Program-made: the position numbers and the translations under genes | Shown here: positions 1 through 6,573 of the stretch, one piece after another | Layout: each line of letters opens with the position of its first letter | How positions within the stretch are numbered: the first letter of the stretch is position 1 | The notes under the pieces: model-generated | Told to the model about the DNA's origin: nothing | What the model saw: the letters and a program-made list of their open reading frames with translations, nothing else | The model's database searches: none | NCBI GenBank assembly: GCA_000999395.1 | Contig: LCOM01000052.1 | Coordinates: 1-10,894 of the forward strand | Length of the DNA: 10,894 nucleotides | Direction of reading: 5' to 3' | Source of the DNA: Parcubacteria group bacterium GW2011_GWA2_47_7 | GTDB taxonomy: Bacteria; Patescibacteriota; Minisyncoccia; Phycocordibacterales; UBA6899

Positions 1-591
1 CATTTTGCCGTGGTGTTCGGTGCCGGTGCCATTGCTTTTGTGCTCCTTTGGTCATTTGTGCTACAGCCCTATCAGCAGCAACGCATCAAAACATTTCTCC
101 ACCCACTCACCGATATTCGCGGAGCCGGATACAATGCGTATCAGTCGACCATTGCCGTCGGCTCCGGTAGTGTTTTTGGAAAAGGCATTGGGTATGGTAC
201 GCAATCCCGACTAAAATTTTTGCCGGAATATCAAACTGACTTTATCTTCGCCTCCTTCGCCGAGGAGTGGGGGTTTGTTGGAGTTGCGCTCCTCCTTCTC
301 TGTTTTGGTGTTGTCATATGGCGAATACTTTTGGTTGCAATGACTGGCGCAACCAATTTTGAGACATTGTATGCGATGGGTCTTGCGATATTTTTGATGA
401 CGCAGCTTATTATTCATATTGGCATGAATATAGGACTCCTTCCGGTTACGGGGCAAACGCTGCCATTCATGAGTTATGGCGGGTCACATCTCGTGACTGA
501 GTTTGCGGGGCTGGGGATTTTGATGGGGATGAGGAGGTTTGCTCGAGTATCCCACCCCGAATCGATGAAGAACGAATTCCTAGGGATATAG
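1..591 (+). CDS. rodA: Peptidoglycan glycosyltransferase RodA (SEDS family), 3' part only
   Basis: The frame is open from base 1 to a TAG at 589-591, so the gene enters from the left with its 5' half missing. RodA polymerises lipid II into glycan strands in the inner membrane as part of the elongation machinery. The visible 197 codons carry the family's C-terminal hallmarks. These are the extracellular loop 'GYNAYQSTIAVGSG..FGKGIGYGTQS..KFLPE', the 'TDFIF' stretch holding the conserved Asp, and 'AEEWGFVG' before a hydrophobic helix. Near the end come 'IGLLPVTGQTLPFMSYGGS' and a last membrane helix. FtsW is the main alternative; the 'GTQS..KFLPE.QTDFIF' loop favours RodA. Upstream neighbours (mreC or pbp2 in many genomes) lie outside the window. 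Confidence 0.93.
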   Translation, partial: HFAVVFGAGAIAFVLLWSFVLQPYQQQRIKTFLHPLTDIRGAGYNAYQSTIAVGSGSVFGKGIGYGTQSRLKFLPEYQTDFIFASFAEEWGFVGVALLLLCFGVVIWRILLVAMTGATNFETLYAMGLAIFLMTQLIIHIGMNIGLLPVTGQTLPFMSYGGSHLVTEFAGLGILMGMRRFARVSHPESMKNEFLGI

Positions 592-605
592 CCGCTCGGT
601 CAATA

Positions 606-731
606 CCTCATTTCGGAGCAACCTTGTCGCTCTCCTGCGGAGCGACAAGGCGGTCCTCGGCGCGGACTTGTCAAGTAAAAATGCACTATGACAAGACCGA
701 GCTCCGCGCCTGTGGAGTCTCCGAAATAAGG
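606..731. repeat. Complex palindromic intergenic element with nested inverted repeats
   Basis: Bases 606-618 are the reverse complement of 719-731 with one mismatch (core TTTCGGAG / CTCCGAAA), bounding a 126-base unit. Inside it, 622-632 (CCTTGTCGCTC) pairs perfectly with 640-650 over a 7-nt loop. A second hairpin pairs 659-666 (GGCGCGGA) with 703-710 and 667-673 (CTTGTCA) with 689-695, around a 15-nt loop and a 7-nt bulge. Both hairpins share the stem word CTTGTC/GACAAG, so mutually exclusive pairings are possible. No protein-coding frame is evident. It could be a dispersed REP/MITE-like repeat or a structured RNA 3' of rodA. No T-run follows either hairpin, so a simple intrinsic terminator is unlikely. 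Confidence 0.7.
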
Positions 732-808
732 AATTGCCCTCGCTCAAGAGGGGTGGCGTTGGGGTTTGGGTGCAGCCATGATGGCATTTGAACGCTTGGG
801 TGATGCAA

Positions 809-836
809 CAATCTACATTCCTACATTTGTAGATTG
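809..836. repeat. Inverted repeat at the 3' end of the phosphatase gene
   Basis: CAATCTACA (809-817) and TGTAGATTG (828-836) form a perfect 9-bp stem around a 10-nt loop. The stop codon of the minus-strand phosphatase (813-815) lies in one arm. On the minus strand the stem is followed by TTGCATC rather than a T-run, so it may protect or define the mRNA 3' end but is not a canonical terminator. Confidence 0.45.
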
Positions 837-1265
837 AAGTTCATCAAGCAATTTATCAACTAGTTTAGAAATCTGTTCTTGAATTTTGTTTGTATCCCCC
901 TGATCCATACCCTTTGGGTCTTCAACTTCCCAGTATCTAACTTTGTGTGAATTTTTCAAAAATTCTGGAATGGTATGTTCTTCTGCCATAACAACGATAA
1001 TATCGGCATCCTCGACCATCTGTTCATTAATTTGATCTCGTTTATTTTCATTTAAATCAATTCCAATTTCTTGTAGTGAAAAAATCACTTCTTTTGCAGA
1101 CTCGAACTCGTGGAGTTTCCTTCCGTGCATGCTCTCGCCACTTTTATCTCGCACCCAAGTGCCTGCTGAGAACGCATGATGGCCAGCATTGGCGTATTTG
1201 TTGAATACCATTTCAGCAATCTGACTGCGCCCTACATTTCCTCTGCACACAAATAGGATCTTCAT
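813..1265 (-). CDS. Low-molecular-weight protein tyrosine phosphatase family protein
   Basis: The 150-residue product matches the usual LMW-PTP length. The N-terminus 'MKILFVCRGNVGRSQ' holds the phosphate-binding loop C-x5-R-S, with nucleophile Cys7 and Arg13. Asp116-Pro117 near the C-terminus is placed like the general-acid 'DP' motif, and 'DIIVVMAEEH' at about 88-97 is the conserved middle strand. Members dephosphorylate protein tyrosines; arsenate reductases share the fold. The frame stays open 40 codons further upstream, but that extension is rich in Pro, Cys and Arg and unlike the family, so the ATG at 1265 is chosen. An extended -10-like motif lies 7 nt before it. The gene looks more AT-rich than its neighbours and lies between a palindromic element and a toxin-antitoxin pair, suggesting acquisition. 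A role beside the envelope glycan genes, like Wzb, is possible but unproven. Confidence 0.85.
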   Translation of the reverse strand: MKILFVCRGNVGRSQIAEMVFNKYANAGHHAFSAGTWVRDKSGESMHGRKLHEFESAKEVIFSLQEIGIDLNENKRDQINEQMVEDADIIVVMAEEHTIPEFLKNSHKVRYWEVEDPKGMDQGDTNKIQEQISKLVDKLLDELQSTNVGM

Positions 1266-1272
1266 ACCAATA

Positions 1273-1281
1273 AGTCTATCA
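1273..1281 (-). promoter_or_regulatory. Candidate extended -10 of the phosphatase gene
   Basis: Read on the minus strand this is TGATAGACT, a TGn extension plus a -10-like TAGACT. It ends 7 nt before the ATG at 1265. No clear -35 and no Shine-Dalgarno sequence are present, so a transcript from here would be leaderless. Confidence 0.4.
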
Positions 1282-1358
1282 GATTGCACCCGAAATACCC
1301 TACTTCCCCTGGTGCAGCACGAGGGTTTTTGTCCATGCGGACTCAGTGGTGGGGGGGG

Positions 1359-1386
1359 TTGACAGGTGATACACTTTTGATACACT
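1359..1386 (+). promoter_or_regulatory. Promoter of the toxin-antitoxin operon
   Basis: A perfect -35 hexamer TTGACA (1359-1364) is followed after 16 bp by TACACT (1381-1386), preceded by TGA to make an extended -10. The start codon at 1395 comes 8 nt after the -10, implying an mRNA with almost no leader. A run of eight G (1351-1358) abuts the -35 on its upstream side. Confidence 0.7.
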
Positions 1387-1387
1387 T
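1367..1387 (+). promoter_or_regulatory. Tandem 10-bp direct repeat, likely antitoxin operator
   Basis: TGATACACTT occurs exactly twice, at 1367-1376 and 1378-1387. The 11-bp period puts both copies on the same DNA face. The copies fill the spacer and the -10 of the promoter. Ribbon-helix-helix antitoxins typically bind such short tandem sites as adjacent dimers, so autorepression by the first gene of the operon is the likely function. Confidence 0.6.
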
Positions 1388-1394
1388 CTTTTGT

Positions 1395-1619
1395 ATGCCA
1401 ACAATAAAAAAACGTATCAATATCACCATTTCAAAAGAGCTCGATCGTGCGCTAGCGATGTTTGCCAAGCGCGATCAGGTTCCTCAGGCGACAAAGGCTG
1501 AGGAGTTTTTGCGTATCGGGATGGAGCTGGAAGAAGACGTCTTGCTTGAGACGGTCGCCAGCGAGCGATACAAGACGGCAGGGAAATACATTTCCCACAA
1601 GGAAGTATGGGGGAAATAA
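1395..1619 (+). CDS. Ribbon-helix-helix antitoxin of a RelE-type pair
   Basis: The 74-residue protein starts 'MPTIKKRINITISKELDRAL', the short basic beta-strand followed by a helix of a ribbon-helix-helix DNA-binding domain (about residues 4-50). The acidic C-terminal third, 'MELEEDVLLETVASERYK..', would be the toxin-binding segment. It would act as a dimer that both neutralises the toxin and represses its own promoter. The ATG at 1395 is chosen although the frame is open from 1284, because the upstream codons overlap the promoter and look non-coding. Its 3' end overlaps the next gene by 13 nt, the tight coupling usual for antitoxin-toxin operons. The exact family (RelB-, ParD- or CopG-like) cannot be fixed by eye. 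Confidence 0.8.
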   Translation: MPTIKKRINITISKELDRALAMFAKRDQVPQATKAEEFLRIGMELEEDVLLETVASERYKTAGKYISHKEVWGK

Positions 1620-1894
1620 TTTTGTACGAGATACTCTACGACAAAAGAGTGCTGGAAGACTTGAGGCATATTGATGATTCGGTGAGAAAAAAGATAAGGA
1701 TAGCGATTGAACAGAAACTGACGAGCCAGCCGGAGATATTCGGAAAGCCTCTTCGACAGTCACTTGTTGGGTTTCGGGTGCTTCGCGTAGGCGACTATCG
1801 TATCGTGTTTGTCATCAAAGGTAGAGAAGTATTCGTTTTGCTCATTGGGAGCAGGCAGTGTGTTTACAAAGAGGCACAAAGGCATCTTGTGTAA
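1607..1894 (+). CDS. RelE/ParE-superfamily toxin
   Basis: The 95-residue protein has the compact RelE layout. A first strand and helix ('YEILYDKRVLEDLRHIDDSVRKKI') is followed by a second helix ('IAIEQKLTSQPE'), then the strand pair 'GFRVLRVGDYRIVFVI' and 'VFVLLIGSRQCVYK'. RelE toxins cut ribosome-bound mRNA; ParE relatives poison gyrase. The conserved 'LRVGDYRIVF' strand with a basic C-terminal 'SRQCVYK' fits the mRNA-interferase branch better, but this is an inference. The start is either the ATG at 1607, inside the antitoxin 3' end, or a TTG at 1622, which would give the commoner 'MYEILYDKRV' N-terminus and has GGGG 9 nt upstream. No frameshift or truncation is visible, so the toxin should be active. 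Confidence 0.85.
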   Translation: MGEIILYEILYDKRVLEDLRHIDDSVRKKIRIAIEQKLTSQPEIFGKPLRQSLVGFRVLRVGDYRIVFVIKGREVFVLLIGSRQCVYKEAQRHLV

Positions 1895-1944
1895 GTTGGT
1901 GCCTTGCATTTGCCATCTGAAAAGCCTTTGGTTCGTCTGCGCGG

Positions 1945-1950
1945 TATAAT
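1945..1950 (+). promoter_or_regulatory. Consensus -10 box of lnt
   Basis: A perfect TATAAT lies 9 nt before the lnt start codon. No good -35 hexamer is found at 16-18 bp upstream and no Shine-Dalgarno sequence fits, so the transcript is predicted to begin at or within a few bases of the ATG. Confidence 0.6.
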
Positions 1951-1959
1951 ATTTAACAC

Positions 1960-3426
1960 ATGGAAAAATCCTTTCTTTCATCGCTATGGCTTCCTTTTTT
2001 TTCGGGGATTTTGCTCCTACTTGCTACGCCCTACGGAGGTGCGTGGCCGGTCGCTGCGTTTGCGCTTGTGCCTTTTTTTGTGCATTTTTCTACCTTGCGC
2101 ACAAGGCGTCAGATCGTTATATCTTCGATGCTCATGGCTACACCGTATTGTTTTGCGGAGGGGGAGTCGCTCTATCATCTTGCGGGAACGTGGTGGGTGA
2201 GTGCTAGTGCAACTGGGACGATGATGATATCGGTTACCTACACAATCGGCGTGAGCATCCTTATTCTCATCGGTGCATCATCGTATTTCGCTCCGATGCT
2301 TTTTTGGGCAAAAATCAAAAGAACATCGCTCCTCTTTCCTCTGATTGCAGCATTAAGTATCGCGTTTATCGAATTCATTAGGTCGGTAGTCTTTTTCGCA
2401 GGATATAGCTGGGGGACAATGGGATACTTACTTGTGGACACGATGTACGTAAGGCAGATTGCCTCAGTCATTGGTGTATATGGTCTTACATTCATTCTTG
2501 TTTTTTGGAATGCATGGATTGCGCTCATGATTATACGTTATGCAAAAGAAAAGGGGTCATATATCGAGAATGTGCGTGCAGTATTTTTCGGTGAAAAATA
2601 TTATCTTGAAACGATAGTAGTAGGATTGTTATTCGTATTCATAGCGTTGTTTGGTGCGTATCGCGAGTCGTTCGCAACATCAGAACAGCTGCACCTACGT
2701 GTTGCAGTCATTTCCTCAATCGTACGAACCGAGGATAGCATAAATGAAGAATCTTATCATACCTACCGAAACTTAATGGAAGAGGCACTTAGTAAGGGTT
2801 CAACACTTATCCTTACTCCTGAAAATGTGTTCCCATACTTTGTTATCGATGAATCGAGAAGAACGCTGGCATCGCGTCAACCTGTTAATCTTCCAAACGC
2901 GAGCGCGCTCTGGGAGGACTTTCTTACGCTCTCGCGAGCATATCCCAAGACGACATTTGCGCTTGCGGTGCACACTATTTCGGGAGAAAAAAATTACAAC
3001 AGCATACTCCTGTATCAGAATGGAGTGCTGGGAGATATCTATCACAAGCGCAAGCCCATTCCTTTTACGGAGTTTGTCCCCTTTGGGCTTCCAATGAAAA
3101 TTTTTGAGACGATATCAAGCGGTGCGAATGTGCAAGATTTTCGTATCGGAGAGATGCTACTCGGTGGGTATATTTGCTCAGAAGTCGGAATCACACCACT
3201 CTCCGTACATGGTGCGAAGCTTATTCTGTCACCATCGAATGACAGTGTTCTCGTTGGGAACACTATTCTTTTACTAGAGCATCAGTTTGCGCAAATGCGT
3301 GCGCTTGAATCAGACGCATTCATGCTTCGCTCAACAAAGGGTGGAATATCGAGCATTATTGACCCCTCAGGTAATACGATTGAATCAATGAGTGGGCAAA
3401 ATGGTGTAATAGTAACGGACATCTAG
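1960..3426 (+). CDS. lnt: Apolipoprotein N-acyltransferase
   Basis: Lnt adds the third acyl chain to the N-terminal Cys of diacylated lipoproteins, using phospholipid as donor, at the outer face of the cytoplasmic membrane. The 488 residues match the usual length. Hydrophobic segments span about 8-24, 30-44, 88-112, 122-148, 165-192 and 216-234. A nitrilase-fold domain covers about 245-488. Its catalytic triad is visible: Glu288 in 'LTPENVFP', Lys363 in 'YHKRKPIPF' and Cys406 in 'YICSEVG'. Glu371 in 'FTEFVPFG' matches the extra conserved Glu. The region usually reading 'R-x-TN-G' is 'RSTKGG' here, an Asn-to-Lys change. The ATG at 1960 is supported by TATAAT 9 nt upstream and by the N-terminal helix beginning soon after it. 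The gene stands alone and converges with the HIT gene. Confidence 0.9.
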   Translation: MEKSFLSSLWLPFFSGILLLLATPYGGAWPVAAFALVPFFVHFSTLRTRRQIVISSMLMATPYCFAEGESLYHLAGTWWVSASATGTMMISVTYTIGVSILILIGASSYFAPMLFWAKIKRTSLLFPLIAALSIAFIEFIRSVVFFAGYSWGTMGYLLVDTMYVRQIASVIGVYGLTFILVFWNAWIALMIIRYAKEKGSYIENVRAVFFGEKYYLETIVVGLLFVFIALFGAYRESFATSEQLHLRVAVISSIVRTEDSINEESYHTYRNLMEEALSKGSTLILTPENVFPYFVIDESRRTLASRQPVNLPNASALWEDFLTLSRAYPKTTFALAVHTISGEKNYNSILLYQNGVLGDIYHKRKPIPFTEFVPFGLPMKIFETISSGANVQDFRIGEMLLGGYICSEVGITPLSVHGAKLILSPSNDSVLVGNTILLLEHQFAQMRALESDAFMLRSTKGGISSIIDPSGNTIESMSGQNGVIVTDI

Positions 3427-3496
3427 CGAATCCGATACGACGCAAAAGTTTCTCGCACCACGTGTTTTATCTTGATGCAGTCCTGAATGCGAGTTG

Positions 3497-3910
3497 TTAG
3501 TTCAATTCTTTTTGCATTCGCAGTCTCACTGCCTCTAGGACTTTGGGTGGAGTGATGAAGTTATAATCTGTTGCGTAATTGTGCCCCCATTTTTCGTCGG
3601 TGAAGATTACACCCTCGAATTCTTTTGGTGAGGAATATCGAGGGAGAAAATGTCCGTGCAGGTGTCGTGTCTCATTTCCCAGAAATGCGTAGTTAATCCA
3701 ATCTGGCTGGAATACTTTCTGTGCCGCCTCACGTGCTTCTCCGAGAACAACAAAAAGCTCCTTCTGCTCGTCATCTGTCGCGTCAGCGAGGTCAAGGGCA
3801 TTTTCTCTTTTACACCAAATGATACAGCGACCAAGGTATCCCTGATTTGGATGTACGGATAGCGTCCAGTACTCGTAATCTTTGATTGTGTATGTTGAAA
3901 AATCGCCCAT
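3497..3910 (-). CDS. HIT-family (histidine triad) protein
   Basis: The 137-residue protein has the histidine-triad motif near residues 84-89, 'HLHGHF', preceded by 'NETRHLHGHFLPRY'. HIT proteins are nucleotide hydrolases or transferases that attack the alpha-phosphate through the middle His. Upstream, 'LSVHPNQGYLGRCIIWCKREN' fits the substrate-binding strand of the fold, and 'DEQKELFVVLGEAREAAQKVF' the long helix. The substrate cannot be read from the sequence. It begins 6 nt after the stop of the glycosyltransferase on the same strand, so the two are probably one transcription unit. It has no visible Shine-Dalgarno sequence and may depend on coupling. Its 3' end faces lnt across 70 bases that contain no obvious terminator. 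Confidence 0.85.
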   Translation of the reverse strand: MGDFSTYTIKDYEYWTLSVHPNQGYLGRCIIWCKRENALDLADATDDEQKELFVVLGEAREAAQKVFQPDWINYAFLGNETRHLHGHFLPRYSSPKEFEGVIFTDEKWGHNYATDYNFITPPKVLEAVRLRMQKELN

Positions 3911-3916
3911 ATGTTT

Positions 3917-5086
3917 TTACTGTTGCTGGTAAAGCGCAAATGTCTCTTCTGTCATGTGCTTCACGTTGAAGCGGTCACGAATACGCTCTTTGAGTATCTG
4001 TCCAAGTTCAGCACGTCGTGCGGGGTTATCGATGAGGTATGCTATCGCGCGTGCAATTTCTCCGGAATTTTTTGATTGGATGAGAATTCCACTCTGCATG
4101 TCGTCGATGACCTCAGGGATACCTCCGACGGCAGTTGCGATAACGGGAAGACCAACGTTTCCTGCTTCGAGAATGACGTAAGGGAACGCCTCTGTAATGG
4201 ACGGCAGGAGGAATATATCAAATGCCGACAAGAGTGACGCGGCATTTTCCCTTCGCCCTGCAAGAAAAATTACATTTTCCATGGAGTGCTTACTGATGAG
4301 GTACTCAATGAGTGCACGCTCCGTACCTTCTTCTCCGATGATGACGAAGATAAAGTTCTTTTCCGGGCGCTGTTTTTTGAGCTGTGCCATTCCCAGAATG
4401 GCATAGGTAAGGCCCTTGCTTTTGTGTAGCTCCGCGATGGTGCCGATAACGAGAGGGGTGTCAGTAAGCCACTTGTCTTTTTGATTCCCAAAAATAATAT
4501 CCTGTGCGTCCTCTCGAGTGCGCGTCTCGCCCGGGTCTCTGCCGTTGTAGATGACCTTGAGCCTGTGCCACGTAAAGGGAAGTACGCTGACTTGGTCCCG
4601 TGTTCGTTTCGAGACGGCAATGGTCTGATGTGAAAGCTGGATTGTGAGCCAATGAAAAATTCCGATAGCAAGGCGTTCGGCATCATTGCGTTCTTCATTC
4701 CACGCCCAGCCATGTCCCGTAAAGATAATGCGTATCGGAGTACGATTCCCTCCGACAATGCGGGTAGCGTGAATCCATCCGTTTGCCATGCGTCCCGCAA
4801 GCGAACCAAGCCCACCCATCTTTGAGCTATTGAGATGAATGACATTAGGTGCATCATTCAAAAAAAGCTTCAGTAGAAACCAGAAACTTTTTATATCCGA
4901 GAGTATGTTGACGTCTCGCTCCATTGTACTCACCGAAATAGTTCGGATTGATTTTTCTTCGAGGCGCGTCTTGAGCGGGCCTTCTCCCCCAAAAACGACG
5001 GTGACATCGTGTCCTGCTTCAGCAGCTTCCGTAGCCTCGAGGTTGCGACCTTTTTGATATGCATTTGCCCTTTGTGCACAAGGCAA
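3917..5086 (-). CDS. Glycosyltransferase family 4 protein, atypical N-terminus
   Basis: This is a GT-B fold retaining transferase, probably moving an NDP-sugar onto a lipid-linked or surface glycan. The C-terminal Rossmann domain is intact: 'LVIGTIAELHKSKGL' at about 212, 'VIIGEEGTE' at about 258, 'NVIFLAGRRENAASLLSAFDIFLLPS' at 281-296, and the E-x7-E motif Glu299/Glu307 before 'GLPVIATAVGGIPEVI'. The N-terminal domain is recognisable from about residue 18 ('EATEAAEAGHDVTVVFGG'). The first strand and Gly-rich loop normally read like 'MKILYV...GGAQR' and are missing; only 'CAQR' hints at them. The frame has a TAA just upstream and no ATG before codon 55, so translation would need a TTG at 5086 (AGGAG 4 nt before it) or another non-ATG codon. 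Activity is therefore uncertain. Confidence 0.8.
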   Translation of the reverse strand: MPCAQRANAYQKGRNLEATEAAEAGHDVTVVFGGEGPLKTRLEEKSIRTISVSTMERDVNILSDIKSFWFLLKLFLNDAPNVIHLNSSKMGGLGSLAGRMANGWIHATRIVGGNRTPIRIIFTGHGWAWNEERNDAERLAIGIFHWLTIQLSHQTIAVSKRTRDQVSVLPFTWHRLKVIYNGRDPGETRTREDAQDIIFGNQKDKWLTDTPLVIGTIAELHKSKGLTYAILGMAQLKKQRPEKNFIFVIIGEEGTERALIEYLISKHSMENVIFLAGRRENAASLLSAFDIFLLPSITEAFPYVILEAGNVGLPVIATAVGGIPEVIDDMQSGILIQSKNSGEIARAIAYLIDNPARRAELGQILKERIRDRFNVKHMTEETFALYQQQ

Positions 5087-5087
5087 A
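5064..5087. promoter_or_regulatory. Dyad symmetry between divergent glycan genes
   Basis: TTTGCC (5064-5069) and GGCAAA (5082-5087) flank a perfect 10-bp palindrome TTGTGCACAA (5072-5081), with two extra bases on the left. The proposed TTG start of the minus-strand glycosyltransferase falls in the right arm. The site could be an operator for the divergent pair or an mRNA hairpin over the start site. Confidence 0.4.
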
Positions 5088-5163
5088 ATTCTCCTTTACG
5101 CGCTATTTTTAATGGAAATTCAACGCCCCACACGTATTCATCCTTGCGTTCACGATGTTTTCG

Positions 5164-5169
5164 CATTAT
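5164..5169 (+). promoter_or_regulatory. Weak -10-like box of the sugar transferase gene
   Basis: CATTAT ends 9 nt before the ATG at 5179, the same geometry seen at several other genes here. A TTGCGT at 5144-5149 is a possible -35 with a short 14-bp spacer. This is one of the weaker promoter matches in the window. Confidence 0.3.
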
Positions 5170-5178
5170 TGTTTTCAT

Positions 5179-6519
5179 ATGCGCCGACTCCCTTCGCTTC
5201 AGATGCTGACCATATTCTTGGGGGACCTCCTCTTTCTCTATGTCGCTTTGTGGGCGACGCTCGCGCTTCGCTACCTGGAGATTCCGAGCGCAGAACTCTA
5301 TGTCGCTCACGTGACCCCCTTCTCGTACCTATTTATTGCGTGGATTGTTGTATTTTATATTGCGAGCCTTTATGAGCCGCACACCGTTGTATTCAAATCC
5401 AAAATTCCGGCGATTATTCTCAATGTGCAGGTAGTGAATAGTTTGATTGCGGTCCTCTTCTTTTATCTTATCCCGGCGCTCGGCATCACGCCAAAGACAA
5501 CACTTTTTCTCTATCTCATCGTTTCGTTTATATTCATCAGTGTGTGGCGTATTTTTGGAGTGCAGTTTCTTGGTCTGCGCAAAAAGGAGCACGCGGTTCT
5601 TATTGGTTCCGGAGAAGAAACGCGCAACCTCTATCGTGTAGTGAATGCGAACCCGCTCTACCCGATGCGCTTCATCACTTGGCTGGACTTAGAAGAACTT
5701 TCCAGTATTGATTTCGATGATGAAATATTATCACGCATCTACAGTGCGGAGATTAGTCTTATCGTCATCGACATGAAGAATGAAAAAGTGCTCCCCATCC
5801 TCCCCAAGCTCTATAATCTCATCTTTTCTCATGTACGTTTTGTCGAACAATATCGCGTATATGAAGATATTTTTGATCGCATCCCATTGTCACTCATCAG
5901 CTACAATTGGTTTCTCGAAAATGTTTCATCACGTGCGCACTTTGGGTACGACCTTTTGAAGCGCACCATGGACACAATTCTTGCATTTCTGCTGCTCATT
6001 CCGTCACTACTCATTTTTCCGTTTGTTGCGCTGGCAATCAAGCTTGATGATGGCGGTTCGCTTTTTTATACACCACTGCGTATCGGGGAAGGGAATCGCC
6101 CTTTTTGTATCTATAAGTTTCGCACGATGAGCATTATGGATGATGGGAAAGAGCTCAGCGCAAATGCGAATAAGATCACTCGCGTCGGGAGGTTCCTTCG
6201 CGCGTCACGCATAGATGAGCTTCCTCAGCTCTGGAATGTCCTCGCGGGCGATCTCTCTCTCATCGGGCCTCGACCGGAATTTCCCGGATTGGTAGATGTC
6301 TATCACACGCAAATACCTTATTACAACATGCGCCATCTTATTAAGCCCGGTCTCTCCGGATGGGCTCAGGTGCATCACGATAAGCCACCTCAGACGGTTG
6401 AGGAGACCAAGGAAAAACTCGCTTACGACCTCTACTATCTCAAAAATCGCTCTTTTGTGCTCGATATAAAGATTGCCCTCAAGACCCTCAAGACACTCGT
6501 ATCGCGTACGGGATTGTAG
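5179..6519 (+). CDS. Polyprenyl-phosphate sugar-1-phosphate transferase (WcaJ/PglC-like)
   Basis: The enzyme starts lipid-linked glycan synthesis by moving a sugar-1-phosphate from an NDP-sugar to undecaprenyl phosphate. From the ATG at 5179 it has 446 residues. An N-terminal membrane block (helices at about 9-30, 50-66, 80-98 and 105-125) is followed by a soluble Rossmann-like middle domain beginning 'HAVLIGSGEETRNLYRVV'. The catalytic domain opens with a helix, 'YDLLKRTMDTILAFLLLIP', and contains 'YKFRTM', 'LRASRIDELPQLWNVL', 'LSLIGPRPE' and 'KPGLSGWAQV', all family signatures including the Asp-Glu pair. An ATG at 5155 is also in frame. 5179 is preferred because 'MRRLPSLQ' gives a basic end before the first helix and a -10-like box lies 9 nt upstream. 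It is divergent from the glycosyltransferase, a plausible partner. The sugar is not predictable. Confidence 0.9.
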   Translation: MRRLPSLQMLTIFLGDLLFLYVALWATLALRYLEIPSAELYVAHVTPFSYLFIAWIVVFYIASLYEPHTVVFKSKIPAIILNVQVVNSLIAVLFFYLIPALGITPKTTLFLYLIVSFIFISVWRIFGVQFLGLRKKEHAVLIGSGEETRNLYRVVNANPLYPMRFITWLDLEELSSIDFDDEILSRIYSAEISLIVIDMKNEKVLPILPKLYNLIFSHVRFVEQYRVYEDIFDRIPLSLISYNWFLENVSSRAHFGYDLLKRTMDTILAFLLLIPSLLIFPFVALAIKLDDGGSLFYTPLRIGEGNRPFCIYKFRTMSIMDDGKELSANANKITRVGRFLRASRIDELPQLWNVLAGDLSLIGPRPEFPGLVDVYHTQIPYYNMRHLIKPGLSGWAQVHHDKPPQTVEETKEKLAYDLYYLKNRSFVLDIKIALKTLKTLVSRTGL

Positions 6520-6573
6520 CGCCATGGGGAGCCAGGGAGTAGCACTTTTTGTGTTTTCAGGTAGCATGTATTG

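Noticed and set aside
809..836. Hairpin as an intrinsic terminator of the phosphatase gene
   Set aside because: The stem is AT-rich and no T-run follows on the minus strand, so it is listed only as an inverted repeat.
1351..1358. Eight-G tract as a phase-variation switch or quadruplex
   Set aside because: It lies outside the -35/-10 spacer and outside any gene, so length change would not alter frame or spacing. A single G-run does not make a quadruplex.
1266..1385. N-terminal extension of the phosphatase by 40 codons
   Set aside because: The extension is Pro/Cys/Arg-rich, unlike the family, and overlaps the promoter of the divergent antitoxin. The standard LMW-PTP N-terminus starts at 1265.
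1284..1394. Longer antitoxin starting at 1284
   Set aside because: The added 37 codons cover the -35, the operator repeats and the -10. The RHH domain begins just after the ATG at 1395.
4930..5310. Minus-strand 126-codon frame across the divergent region as the missing glycosyltransferase N-terminus
   Set aside because: Its translation is Lys/Arg-rich with no GT4 first strand or Gly-rich loop, and it overlaps the 5' end of the sugar transferase gene. It looks like a chance frame.
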